From: Colletes latitarsis
Lineage: Eukaryota; Arthropoda; Insecta; Hymenoptera; Colletidae
Length of the DNA: 64,000 nt
Direction of reading: 5' to 3'
Assembly (NCBI RefSeq): GCF_051014445.1
Contig: NC_135137.1
Coordinates: forward strand, 12,711,501 to 12,775,500
Shown here: positions 36,937 through 47,174 of the stretch, in pieces
Numbering within the stretch: position 1 is the first letter of the stretch
How the letters are laid out: each line of letters opens with the position of its first letter
The notes under the pieces: generated by a model
What the model saw: the letters and a program-made list of their open reading frames with translations, nothing else
Databases searched by the model: none
Told to the model about the DNA's origin: nothing
Translations under genes and position numbers: made by a program

Positions 36937-37987
36937 CGCATTTTTCTCATACTTGTTGTCCAGATCCCGGGTTTTTCCTGGTTTTGGATGACGTAGTAAT
37001 GTGGTACCGCACACAAACAGTCAATTAAACCGTGTTGCGATCAATATTTTACAGGATAACACCGGTTAGGTCTGGGTTACGTCTGATATTTGCAACCATC
37101 TGTCTCGTACTTTCGCATTTTTCGCATACTTGTTGGCCAGATCCTGGCCTTTTTCTGGTTTGGATCACATAGTAATGTGATACCACACTGAAACAGTCAC
37201 TTAAATCTGCTTGCGATTAATATTTTAGAGGATAACGCCGGTTATGTCTGGGTTGGTTCTGGTATTTGTGATCATCTGGCTCATACTTTCGCAATTTCCG
37301 CATACTTGAATTGCCAGATCCTGCGTTTTTTCTGGTTAGGATCACGTATTAATGTCGTGCCACACCGAAACAGTCAATTCTACCTCGTTTCGATCAATCT
37401 TTTAGAGGATAACGCTGGTTATGTTTGCGTTAGGTCTGGTATTTGCAATCATCAGGCTCATACTTTCGCATTTTTCGCATACTTGTAAGCCAGATCCTGG
37501 GTTTTTTCTGCTTTGCATCACGTAGAAATGTGGTACCACACTGAAACAGTCAATTAAACCTGGTTGCGATTAATATTTTGGAGGATAACGACTGTTATGT
37601 CTGGGTTAGTTCTTGTAATTGTAATCATCTGTCTCATAATTTCGCATTTTTCGCATACTTGTTGGCCAGATCCTGGGTTTTTTCTGGTTTGGATCAGGTA
37701 GTAATGTGGTACCGCATCGAAACAGTCTACTAAACCCGGTTGCGATTAATATAATACAGGATAACGCCGGTTATGTCTGGGTTAGATCTGGTATTTGTAA
37801 TCATCTGGCTCGTACTATCGCATTTTTCTCATTCTTGTAGGCCAGATCCTGGCCTATATCTGGTTTGGATCACGTAGTAATATGGTACCACACTGAAACA
37901 GTCAATTAAACCTGGTTCCGATTAATATTTTAGAGGATAACGCCGGTTATGTCTGGGTTAGGTATGGTATTTGCCTTCATCTAGCTC

Positions 37988-37991
37988 ATAC
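37988..37991. other. 4-bp target-site duplication, left of gypsy-type element
   Basis: ATAC directly before the TG of the 5' LTR. It is repeated at 41292-41295 after the CA of the 3' LTR. Normal monomers read CTCATACTTTCGC once. Confidence 0.85.
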
Positions 37992-38077
37992 TGTGGAGTG
38001 TGAATGTGAGTGCGTTGGTATGTAAATGCGTGAGGTGAGTGACTGGAGTCAGCTGATCGGACCGGGAAGTCAAACTA

Positions 38078-38171
38078 ATCGATTGCCCGGTTGCGAGGAC
38101 GAGTGCAGAATGCGTACAGGTTTTATCGATTGCCCGGTTGCGAAGACGAATGCAGATTGCGTGCAGGTTTT
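38078..38171 (+). repeat. 47-bp tandem duplication in the LTR
   Basis: 38078-38124 and 38125-38171 both start ATCGATTGCCCGGTTGCGA and end CAGGTTTT, with a few differences. The 3' LTR carries the same duplication (about 41062-41154, one base shorter), so it predates the insertion. Confidence 0.85.
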
Positions 38172-38183
38172 GGCTTAGGGCGT

Positions 38184-38210
38184 GCGTGTGTGTGTGTGTG
38201 TGTGTGTGTG
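38184..38210 (+). repeat. GT microsatellite in the 5' LTR
   Basis: A run of GT units of about 26 bp ending at 38210. The matching run in the 3' LTR is interrupted (GCATGCGTGTGTGTGTGTATG), as expected for fast change at a microsatellite. Confidence 0.85.
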
Positions 38211-38311
38211 AGTATCGGAGATTAGGAGAGAGTGACCGGGGAAAAAACAGAGCATTGCGAGCCATTGTGAAGTGCGGAGCGAGTGTGTGCGCTGATTTTA
38301 TCCTACAAATT

Positions 38312-38325
38312 TGGGGGCTCGTCCG
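38312..38325 (+). promoter_or_regulatory. Primer binding site, proline-tRNA type
   Basis: TGGGGGCTCGTCCG begins five bases after the CA of the 5' LTR. It starts with TGG (complement of the tRNA CCA end) and matches the first 14 bases of the proline-tRNA primer site known from other retroelements; the match then ends (TGCC follows). The position is correct for a minus-strand primer site. Confidence 0.75.
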
Positions 38326-38397
38326 TGCCTACGGAGAAGTGAAAGTGCGAGGATTAATTGTCGAGATTGCATTAGTGACGGTTAATGTTATGCACCG

Positions 38398-41010
38398 ATG
38401 GTGGCGGACATGTTAAATTATTTTGATGGCAACAGCGAGACGTATGAAACATGGGAAAAACAGGTGCGGTTGCTAAGAGCAACATATCGAGTGACAGATG
38501 AAACAGTAAAACTGGCCATTTCGTCACGGTTAAAAGGGAAGGCGTTCGAGTGGTTCCACTCAAACCCCGAGTGCATTGTAATGACGGTCGAAGAGCTCCT
38601 GGGAGGCTTACGAGAAATGTTTTTTCACGAGCCAAGTAAGATTCATTTGCGGCAAGAATTTGAGCGGCGTATATGGAAACAGGAGGAAGCATTTAATCAG
38701 TATATGCACGAAAAAGTGATTATGGCGAATCGTATTGGCTTGAGTGACGGGGAGACTGTGGACTACATTATTGAGGGAATTCCGGATTTCACGTTGCGAA
38801 ATATTGCTCGTGCTCAGAGGCTGAACACGAAGACATCGTTATTGGAGGCGTTCGGGAAGGTATCATTGTATGGGAAATCCTTACCGGCGATGGATCCATA
38901 CGCAAGGAGGGAAGAAAATATGTTTCGACCATGGAGGACAGAGGAGAGAACATTTCGGCCATGGAGAGCAGAAGAGAGGGCGTTTCAACCGTCAAGAATA
39001 GAGGAAAGGATGTACCGTCAACCGAGACCTGACGATAGAGTGTATGGACCGCTGCGACTGGAGGAGAGGCCGTTGCGACCAGCGTGGGAAAACGGAAGAA
39101 TTGCATCACCGAGAGCCGAGAGAAGGGAAGTACCCAGAAATGTTAATCGTTGTTTTAATTGCGGCATGGAAGGTCACTACAGTGCGAACTGTCATTTAAA
39201 AAATCGCGGCGCGAAATGTTTTAAATGTCAAGCATTTGGTCACATAGCGGCGAATTGTTCAAAGAAGGATGATGTAAGAAACGTTTGTGATATTTCGCGG
39301 CATACGCGCGAGAAATATTATAAGGAAGTAAGGATAAATGGAGAGAATTTAACAGCGTTGGTTGATACTGGTAGCGATTTGTCGGTAATGCGTGCAGAGC
39401 AATATGTGAAGATAGGGTCACCACCGTTATTACGACGAGAAATTACGTTTCGCGGAATTGGATCTCAAAGTAACAAAACAATAGGCGAGTTCAATGCGCA
39501 AATAGAAATCGATAGTAATCAATATTCAATTAACATTTGGGTAATATCTGATACGTTAATGCAACATGATTTGATAATGGGCACCGATTTTTTAAATACA
39601 GTTGAAATGAATATTAGGAGAGGTGAGATTTCTATTCGTAGTGTTGAAAAAGAAGACCAGTTAGAAAGTAATATACCCGAAATTTACAAAATAGATTGTA
39701 TAGATGAAATAAATGAGATCGATTTGTCGAATATTGCCAGTACCAAACATAGGAGCATCATTCGCGATTCGATAAAAAATTATGAGCCGGTCAAAACACG
39801 AGAAACGGGAATAAAAATGTCCATAACGGTTAAAGATGATGAACCAGTTTATCAGAGGGCTAGACGATTATCTCCTCTTGAAAAAGAAGAAGTTGACAAA
39901 CATATAAAGCAGTGGCTTGCTGACGGTATTGTACAGCCGTCTCTTTCTGATTATGCCAGTCCAGTAGTACTTGTAAAGAAAAAAGACAATACGACCAGGC
40001 TTTGTGTAGATTATAGAAAACTTAATACAAAAATAATTAAAGATCGATACCCGTTGCCGCTAATTGAAGATCAATTGGATGCTCTACAACGTTCACATAT
40101 TTTTAGTACTTTAGATTTAAAAAATGGATTTTTCAACGTGCTTATAGATGAGGATAGTAGGAAATATACTGCTTTTATAGTTCCAAACGGCCAATATGAA
40201 TTTTTGTATGTTCCATTCGGTTTATGTAACTCACCGGCGGTGTTTCAAAAATTTATAAATGCTGTTTTTAAAGATTTAGTTAATAAGAAAAAAGTTATAA
40301 TTTATATGGATGATTTAATTATTCCTTCATTGGATTACGAAGATGGTATAGAAAACCTAAAGATGGTATTGCGCGTGGCAGAAGAATTTGGTTTGAACAT
40401 TAATTGGAAAAAGTGTAGCTTTTTGCAGACAAAAATAGAGTTTTTAGGGCACATAGTTGAAGACGGAAGCATTCGTCCGTCGGAAAGGAAAGCAGAGGCA
40501 GTTATGAGATTTCCCCAGCCACAAAATTTCAAGCAGAATCAAAGTTTTTTGGGTTTGGCTGGTTACTTTAGAAAATTTATCCGAAATTATTCCGTGATTG
40601 CGCGGCCGTTAATAAATTTATTGAAAACAAACGTTAACTTTCATTTTGGGGAAGAAGTAAAATTAGCATTTACGAGATTAAAAACTATTTTGAGCAGTGG
40701 TCCAGTTTTGAGATTATATAGGTTAAAAGCGGAAACGGAATTACATACGGATGCTTCAATATATGGTTATGGTGCGATTCTTTTACAGCGTGATAGTAAT
40801 GATAATAAATTTTATCCAGTATACTTTGCAAGCGGAAAAACAACACCAGCAGAATCGAGATATATTAGTTATGAGCTGGAAGTGTTAGCAATAGTTAAAG
40901 CTCTAAAAAAATTTAGAATATATTTGTTAGGTATATCGTTTAAAATAGTTACAGATTGTCAGGCGTTTACATTAACGATGCAGTGTGAATGTGAGTGCGT
41001 TGGTATGTAA
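38398..41010 (+). CDS. Gag-Pol fusion, truncated in RNase H
   Basis: An open frame of 870 codons. The first ATG (38398) is followed by another at codon 5, close to the start of the gag homology. Domains: retrotransposon gag (about residues 5-160); six tandem 10-residue repeats (172-231, pattern EERxFRPWRx); two CX2CX4HX4C knuckles (252-265, 274-287); aspartic protease with DTGS at 323-326; RT from about residue 484, with LDL around Asp573 and YMDD at 636-639; RNase H from about 780 with Asp785, Glu826 and Asp853. The frame leaves pol shortly after VTDCQAFTLTM and ends with nine codons read from the 3' LTR (QCECECVGM, stop 41008-41010). Integrase is absent. Gag and pol lie in one frame, with no frameshift site. 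No internal stop is seen, but integration function is gone. Clade within Ty3/gypsy is not decided. Confidence 0.9.
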   Translation: MVADMLNYFDGNSETYETWEKQVRLLRATYRVTDETVKLAISSRLKGKAFEWFHSNPECIVMTVEELLGGLREMFFHEPSKIHLRQEFERRIWKQEEAFNQYMHEKVIMANRIGLSDGETVDYIIEGIPDFTLRNIARAQRLNTKTSLLEAFGKVSLYGKSLPAMDPYARREENMFRPWRTEERTFRPWRAEERAFQPSRIEERMYRQPRPDDRVYGPLRLEERPLRPAWENGRIASPRAERREVPRNVNRCFNCGMEGHYSANCHLKNRGAKCFKCQAFGHIAANCSKKDDVRNVCDISRHTREKYYKEVRINGENLTALVDTGSDLSVMRAEQYVKIGSPPLLRREITFRGIGSQSNKTIGEFNAQIEIDSNQYSINIWVISDTLMQHDLIMGTDFLNTVEMNIRRGEISIRSVEKEDQLESNIPEIYKIDCIDEINEIDLSNIASTKHRSIIRDSIKNYEPVKTRETGIKMSITVKDDEPVYQRARRLSPLEKEEVDKHIKQWLADGIVQPSLSDYASPVVLVKKKDNTTRLCVDYRKLNTKIIKDRYPLPLIEDQLDALQRSHIFSTLDLKNGFFNVLIDEDSRKYTAFIVPNGQYEFLYVPFGLCNSPAVFQKFINAVFKDLVNKKKVIIYMDDLIIPSLDYEDGIENLKMVLRVAEEFGLNINWKKCSFLQTKIEFLGHIVEDGSIRPSERKAEAVMRFPQPQNFKQNQSFLGLAGYFRKFIRNYSVIARPLINLLKTNVNFHFGEEVKLAFTRLKTILSSGPVLRLYRLKAETELHTDASIYGYGAILLQRDSNDNKFYPVYFASGKTTPAESRYISYELEVLAIVKALKKFRIYLLGISFKIVTDCQAFTLTMQCECECVGM
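38911..39090 (+). repeat. Six 30-bp repeats encoding Arg-rich decapeptides in gag
   Basis: Codons 172-231 form six consecutive 10-residue units: EENMFRPWRT, EERTFRPWRA, EERAFQPSRI, EERMYRQPRP, DDRVYGPLRL, EERPLRPAWE. The first three are most alike. They sit between the gag domain and the zinc knuckles. Confidence 0.85.
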
Positions 41011-41291
41011 ATGCGTGAGGTGAGTGACTGGAGTCAGCTGATCGGACCGGGAAAACCAACTAATCGATTGCCCGGTTGCGAGGACGAGTGCAGAATACGT
41101 ACAGGTTTTATCGATTGCCCGGTTGCGAAGCGAATGCAGATTGCGTGCAGGTTTTGTCTTAAGGCGTGCATGCGTGTGTGTGTGTATGTGTGTGAGTATC
41201 AGAGATTAGGAGAGAGTGACCGGGGGAAAAACAAAGCATTGCGAGCCATTGTGGAGTGCGGAGCGAGTGTGTGCGCTGATTTTATCCTACA
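40979..41291 (+). repeat. 3' LTR of the gypsy-type element, first bases lost
   Basis: Homology to the 5' LTR starts at AGTGTGAATGTGAG (about 40982) and runs to ATCCTACA at 41291. The first five bases of the 5' LTR (TGTGG) are not present as such; the junction reads ACGATGCAGTGTG, joining pol to the LTR. No polypurine tract lies upstream. Confidence 0.85.
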
Positions 41292-41295
41292 ATAC
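41292..41295. other. 4-bp target-site duplication, right of gypsy-type element
   Basis: ATAC after the CA of the 3' LTR, partner of 37988-37991. The satellite monomer resumes with TTTCGCATTTTTC. Confidence 0.85.
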
Positions 41296-41479
41296 TTTCG
41301 CATTTTTCACTTACTATTTGGCCAGATCCTGGCCTTTTTCTGGTTTGGATCACGTAGTAATGTGGTACCACACCAAAACAGTCAATGAAGCCCGTTTTCG
41401 TTCAATATTTTAGAGGATAACACCGGTTAGGTCTGGGTTACGTCTGATATTTGCAATCATCTGGCTCGTACTTTCGCAT

Positions 41480-43090
41480 TTTTCGCATACTTGTTGGCCA
41501 GGTCCTGGATTTCCTCTGGTTTGGATCACTTAGTAATGTGGTACCACACTGAAACCGTCAACTAAGCCTGGATTTGATTAATAAAATTGAGGATAACACC
41601 GGTTAGGTTTCTGTGAATTCTGGTATTTGGAATCATCTGCCTCATACTTTCGCATTTTTCGCATACTTGCTGGCCAGATCCTGGCCTTTTTCTGGTTTCG
41701 ATCGCATAGTAATGCGGTAACACACCGAAACAGTGAATTAAACCTGGTTGCGATTAATATTTTATTGGAAAACGCCGGTTATGTCTGGGTTAGGTCTGGT
41801 ATTTGCAATCATCTGGCTCATACTTTCGCATTTTTCGCATACTTGCTGGCCAGATCCTGGCCTTTTTCTGGTTTCGATCGCGTAGTAATGTGGTACCACA
41901 CCGAAACAGTGAATTAAACCTGGTTGCGATTAATATTTTATTGGAAAACGCCGGTTATGTCTGGGTTAGTTCTGGTATTTGCAATCATCTGGCTAATATT
42001 TTCGCATTTTTCGCATACTTGTAGGCCAGATCCTGGCCTTTATCTGGTTTGGATCACTTAGTAATGTGGTACCACAACGAAACAGTCAATTAAACCTAGT
42101 TGCGGTTAATATTTTGGAGGATAATGCCGGTTATGTCTGGGTTAGGTCTGGCATTTGCAATCATCTGGCTCATACTTTCGCATTTTTCGCATACTTGTGG
42201 GTCAGATCCTGGCCTTTTTCTCGTTTGGATCACGTAGTAATGTGATACCACACTGAAACAGTCACTTAAACCTGCATGCGATTAATGTTTTAGAGGATAA
42301 CGCCGGTTATGTCTGGGTTAGTTCTGGTATTTGTGATCATCTGGATCATACTTTCGCATTTTTCGCATACTTGTAAGCCAGATCCTGGGTATTTTCTGCT
42401 TTGGATCACGTAGAAATATGGTACCACACCGAAACAGTCTATTAAACCCGCTTGCGATTAATATAATACAGGATAACGCCGGTTATGTTTGGGTTAGTTC
42501 TGGTATTTGTAATCATCTGGCTCATACTTTCGCATTTTTCGCACACATGTTGGCCAGATACTGGGTTTTGTCTGGTTTGGATCACGAAGTAATGTGGTAC
42601 CACACCAAAACATCCAATGAAGCCTGTTTTTGTTCAATATTTTAGAGGATAACACCGGTTAGGTCTGGGTTACGTCTGATATTTGCAATCATCTGGCTCG
42701 TACTTTCGCATTTTTCGCATACTTGTTGGCCAGGTCCTGGATTTCCTCTGGTTTGGATCACTTAGTAATGTGGTACCACACTGAAACCGTCAACTAAGCC
42801 TGGATTTGATTAATAAAATTGAGGATAACACCGGTTAGGTTTCTGTGAATTCTGGTATTTGGAATCATCTGCCTCATACTTTCGCATTTTTCGCATAATT
42901 GCTGGCCAGATCCTGGCCTTTTTCTGGTTTCGATCACGTAGTAATGTGGTACCACACCGAAACAGTGAATTAAACCTGGTTGCGATTAATATTTTATTGG
43001 AAAACGCCGGTTATGTCTGGGTTAGTTCTGGTATTTGCAATCATCTGGCTAATATTTTCGCATTTTTCGCATACTTGCTGGCCAGATCCT
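41480..43090 (+). repeat. 7-monomer (1232-bp) higher-order duplication with a divergent monomer
   Basis: The monomer pair at about 41.50-41.80 kb recurs at about 42.73-43.03 kb, offset 1232 bp (7 x 176). It includes a divergent monomer in which the usual core is replaced by GATTAATAAAATTGAGG and TTAGGTTTCTGTGAATT. A third copy of that monomer is near 45.44 kb. Confidence 0.8.
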
Positions 43091-46000
43091 GGACTTTTTC
43101 TGGTTTGGATCACGTAGTAATGTGGTACCACACCGAAACAGTCAATTAAACCTGGTTGCGATTAATATTTTAGAGGATAACACCGGTTAGGCCAGGGTTA
43201 CGTCTGATATTTGCAATCATCTGGCTCGTACTTTCGCATTTTTCGCATACTTGTTGGCCAGGTCCTGGATTCCCGCTGGTTTGGATCACTTAGTAATGTG
43301 GTACCACAACGAAACTGTCAATTAAACCTAGTTGCGGTTAATATTTTGGAGGATAATGCCGGTTATGTCGGGGTTAGGTCTGGTATTTGCCTTCATCTAG
43401 CACATACTTTCGCAATTTTCGCATACTTGTTGGCCAGATCCTGGCCTTTTTCTGGTTTGGATCACGTAGTAATGTGATACCACACTGAAACAGTCAAATC
43501 AACCTCGTTTCGATCAATCTTTTAGAGGATAACGCTGGTTATTTTTGCATTAGGTCTGGTATTTGCCACCATCATGCTCATACTTTCGTATTTTTCGCAT
43601 ACTTGTTGGCCAGATCCTGGGTTTTTTCTGGTTTGGATCAGGTTGTAATGTGGTACTGCACCGAAACAGTCTATTAATCCCGGTTGCGATTAATATAATA
43701 AAGGATAACGCCGGTTATGTCTGGGTTAGTTCTGGTATTTGCCACCATCTAGCTCATACTTTCGTATTTTTCGCATACTTGTTAGACAGATCCTGGCCAT
43801 TTTCCAGTTTGGAACACGTAGTAATGTGGTACCACACCGAAACAGTCAATTAAACCTGGTTGAGAATAATTTTTTGTAGCATAACGCCGGTTATGTCTGG
43901 GTTAGTTCTGGTATTTGCCTTCATCTAGCTCATACTTTCGCATTTTTCGCATACTTGTAAGCCAGTTCCTGGGTTTTTTCTGCTTTGCATTACGTAGTAA
44001 TGTGGTACCACACTGAAACAGTTAATTCAACCTCGTTACGATCAATCTTTTAGAGGATAACGCTGGTTATGTTTGCGTTAGGTCTGGTATTTGCCACCAT
44101 CTAGCTCATACTTTCGCCTTTTTCGCAAACTTGTTGGCCAGGTCCTGGGTTTCCTCTGGTTTGGATAACGAGGTAATGTGGTTCCACAACGAAACAGTCA
44201 ATTAAACCTAGTTGCGGTTAATATTTTGGAGGATAATGCCGATTATGTCGGGGTTAGGTCTGGTATTTGCCTTCATCTAGCACATACTTTCGCATTTTTC
44301 GCATACTTGTTGGCCAGATCCTGGCCTTTTTCTGGTTTGGATCACGTAGAAATGTGGTACCACACCGAAACAGTCAATTAAACCTGGCTGCGATTAATAT
44401 TTTAGAGGATAACACCGGTTCGGTCTGGGTTACGTCTGATATTTGCAATCATCTGGCTCGTACTTTCGCATTTTTCGCATACTTGTTGGCCAGGTCCTCG
44501 GTTTCCTCTGGTTTGGATAACGAAGTAATATGGTTCCACAACGAAACAGTCGATTAAACCTAGTTGCGGTTAATATTTTGGAGGATAACGCCGGTTATGT
44601 CTGAGTTAGGTCTGGTATTTGCTTTCATCTAGCTCATACTTTCGCATTTTTCCCATACTTGTTGGCCAGATCCTGGCCTTTATCTGGTTTGGATCAGGTA
44701 GTAATATGGTACCACACCGAAACAGTCAATGAAGCCTGTTATCGTTCAATATTTTAGACGATAACACCGGTTAGGTCTGGGTTATGTCTGATATTTGCAA
44801 TCATCTGGCTCGTACTTTCGCATTTTTCGCATACTTGTTGGCCAGGTCCTGGATTTCCTCTGGTTTGGATAACGAAGTAATGTGGTTCCACAACGAAACA
44901 GTCAATTAAACCTAGTTGCGGTTAATATTTTGGAGGATAACGCCGGTTATGTCTGAGTTAGTTCTGGTATTTGCAATCATCTGGCTCATACCTTCGCATT
45001 TTTCGCACACATGTTGGCCAGATCCCAGGGTTTATCTGGTTTGGATCACGTAGTAATGTGGTACCACACAGAAACAGTCAATTAAACCTGTTTCGGATTA
45101 ATATTTTAGAGGATAACGCCGGTTATGTCTGGGTTAGGTCTGGTATTTGCAATCATCTGGCTCATACTATCGCATTTTTCGCACACATGTTGGCCAGATC
45201 CTGGGTTTTGTCTGGTTTGGATCACATAGTAATGTGGTACCACACACAAACAGTCAATTAACCCTGGTTGCGACTAATATTTTAGAGGATAACGCCGGTT
45301 ATGTCTGGGATAGGTCTGGTAATTGGCACCATCTAGCTCATACTTTCGTATTTTTCGCATACTTGTTAGACAGATCCTGGCCTTTTTCTGGTTTGGATCA
45401 CTTGGTAATGTGGTACCACACTGAAACCGTCAACTAAGCCTGGATTTGATTAATAAAATTGAGGATAACACCGGTTAGGTTTCTGTGAATTGTGGTATTT
45501 GTAATCATCTGCCTCATACTTTCGCATTTTTCGCATACTTGTTGGCCAGATCCTGGCCTTTTTCTGGTTTCGATCGCGTAGTAATGTGGTACCACACCGA
45601 AACAGTGAATTAAACCTGGTTGCGATTAATATTTTATTGGAAAACGCCGGTTATGTCTGGGTTAGTTCTGGTATTTGTGATCATCTGGCTCATACTTTCG
45701 CATTTTTCGCATAGTTGTTGGCCAGGTCCTGGCCTTTATCTGGTTTGGATCACGTAGTAATGTGGTACCACAACGAAACAGTCAAGTAAACCAGGTTCAG
45801 ATTAATATTTTATTGGAAAACGCCGGTTATGTCTGGGTTAGTTCAGGTATTTGCAATCATCTGTCTAATATTTTCGCATTTTTCGCATACTTGTTGGTCA
45901 GGTCCTGGGTTTCCTCTGGTTTGCATCACGTAGTAATGTGGTACCACAACGAAACAGTCAATTAAACCTAGTTGCGGTTAATATTTTGGAGGATAACGCC

Positions 46001-47174
46001 GGTTATGTCTGGGTTAGGTCTCGTATTTGACTACATCTAGCTCATACTTTCGCATTTTTCGCATACTTGATGGCCAGATCCTGGCCTTTTTCTGGTTTGG
46101 ATCACGCAGTAATGTGGTACCACACCGAAAAAGTCAATTAAACCTGGTTGCGATAAATATTTTAGAGGACAACGCCGGTTATGTGTGGGTTAGTTCTGGT
46201 ATTTGCAATCATCTGCCCCATACTTTCTTATTTTTCGCATGCTTGCAGGCCAGATCCCGGGTTTTTTTCTGGCTATGTTCACGTATTAATGTCGTACCAC
46301 ACTGAAACAGCAAATTAAACCTGGTTGTGATTAATATTTTAGAGGAAAACACCGGTTATGTCTGGGTTAGTTCTGGTATTTGCGATAATCTGGCTCATAC
46401 TTTCGCATTTTTCGCATACTTGTTGGCCAGATCCTGGCCTTTATCTGGTTTGGATGACGTAGTAATGTGATACCACACTGAAACAGTCTCTTAAACCTGG
46501 TTGCGATTAATATTTTAGAGGAAAACACCGGTTATGTCTGGGTTAGTTCTGGTATTTGTGATCATCTGGCTCATACTTTTGCATTTTTCGCATAGTTGTT
46601 GGCCAGGTCCTGGGTTTCCTCTGGTTTGGATCACGTTGTAATGTGGTACCACAACGAAACAGTCAATTAAACCTAGTTGCGGTTAATATTTTGGAGGATA
46701 ACGTCGGGTATGTCTGGGTTAGGTCTGGTATTTGCCTTCATGTAGCACATACTTTCGCATTTTTCGCATACTTGTTGGCCAGATCCTGGGATTTTTGTGG
46801 TTTGGATGACGTAGTGACGTGATACCACACTGAAACAGTCTCTTAAACCTGGTTGCGATTAATATTTTAGAAGATACCGCCGGTTATGTCTGGGTTAGTT
46901 CTGGTATTTGTGATCATCTGATTCATACTTTCGCATTTTTCGCATACTTGTTGGCCAGATCCTGGCCTTTTTCTGGTTTGGATGACGTAGTAATGTGGTA
47001 CCACACCGAAACAGTCAATTAAACCTGGTTGCGATTAATATTTTAGAGGATAACACCGGTTAGGTCTGGGTTACGTCTGATATTTGCAATCATCTGGCTC
47101 GTAATTTCGCATTTTTCGCGTACTTGTTGGCCGGGTCCTGGGCTTCCTCTGGTTTGGATCAGGTAGTAATGTGG

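Larger units (their letters stand above)
26562..37991 (+). repeat. 176-bp satellite, block 3 (about 65 monomers)
   Basis: Head-to-tail satellite between the R1-clade element and the gypsy-type element. It has the same subtypes as block 2, including TTTTTTAAAGGATAAC monomers, plus shortened monomers with GATCCTTCTGG and a type with GATCCCGGGTTTTTCCTGG. No gene is seen. It ends inside a monomer at CTCATAC, where the gypsy-type element begins. Confidence 0.95.
37992..38307 (+). repeat. 5' LTR of the gypsy-type element (316 bp)
   Basis: Runs from TGTGGAGTGTG to ATCCTACA. It contains a 47-bp tandem duplication and a GT microsatellite. No clear TATA box or AATAAA was found. Short frames across it (for example 37981-38265 minus) have no domain. 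Confidence 0.9.
37992..41291 (+). mobile_element. Gypsy-type LTR retrotransposon, 3' part of pol deleted
   Basis: A 3300-bp element with a 5' LTR (316 bp), a proline-type primer site, a 90-bp leader, one open gag-pol frame and a 3' LTR (about 311 bp), flanked by ATAC. Order of domains is gag, two zinc knuckles, protease, RT, RNase H, as in the Ty3/gypsy superfamily (Metaviridae). The frame breaks off inside RNase H and joins the 3' LTR at once: integrase, the end of RNase H and the polypurine tract are missing. The two LTRs differ by about ten substitutions plus small indels and a different GT-run, so the insertion is not brand new. The lost 3' pol means it cannot move by itself. Confidence 0.9.

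Noticed and set aside
38138..38416. 92-codon frame from the LTR into the gag start
   Set aside because: It reads the GT microsatellite as repeated Val-Cys and overlaps the gag start in another frame.
41011..41388. 125-codon frame from the 3' LTR into the satellite
   Set aside because: It joins LTR and satellite across the insertion border, so it cannot be an evolved gene.
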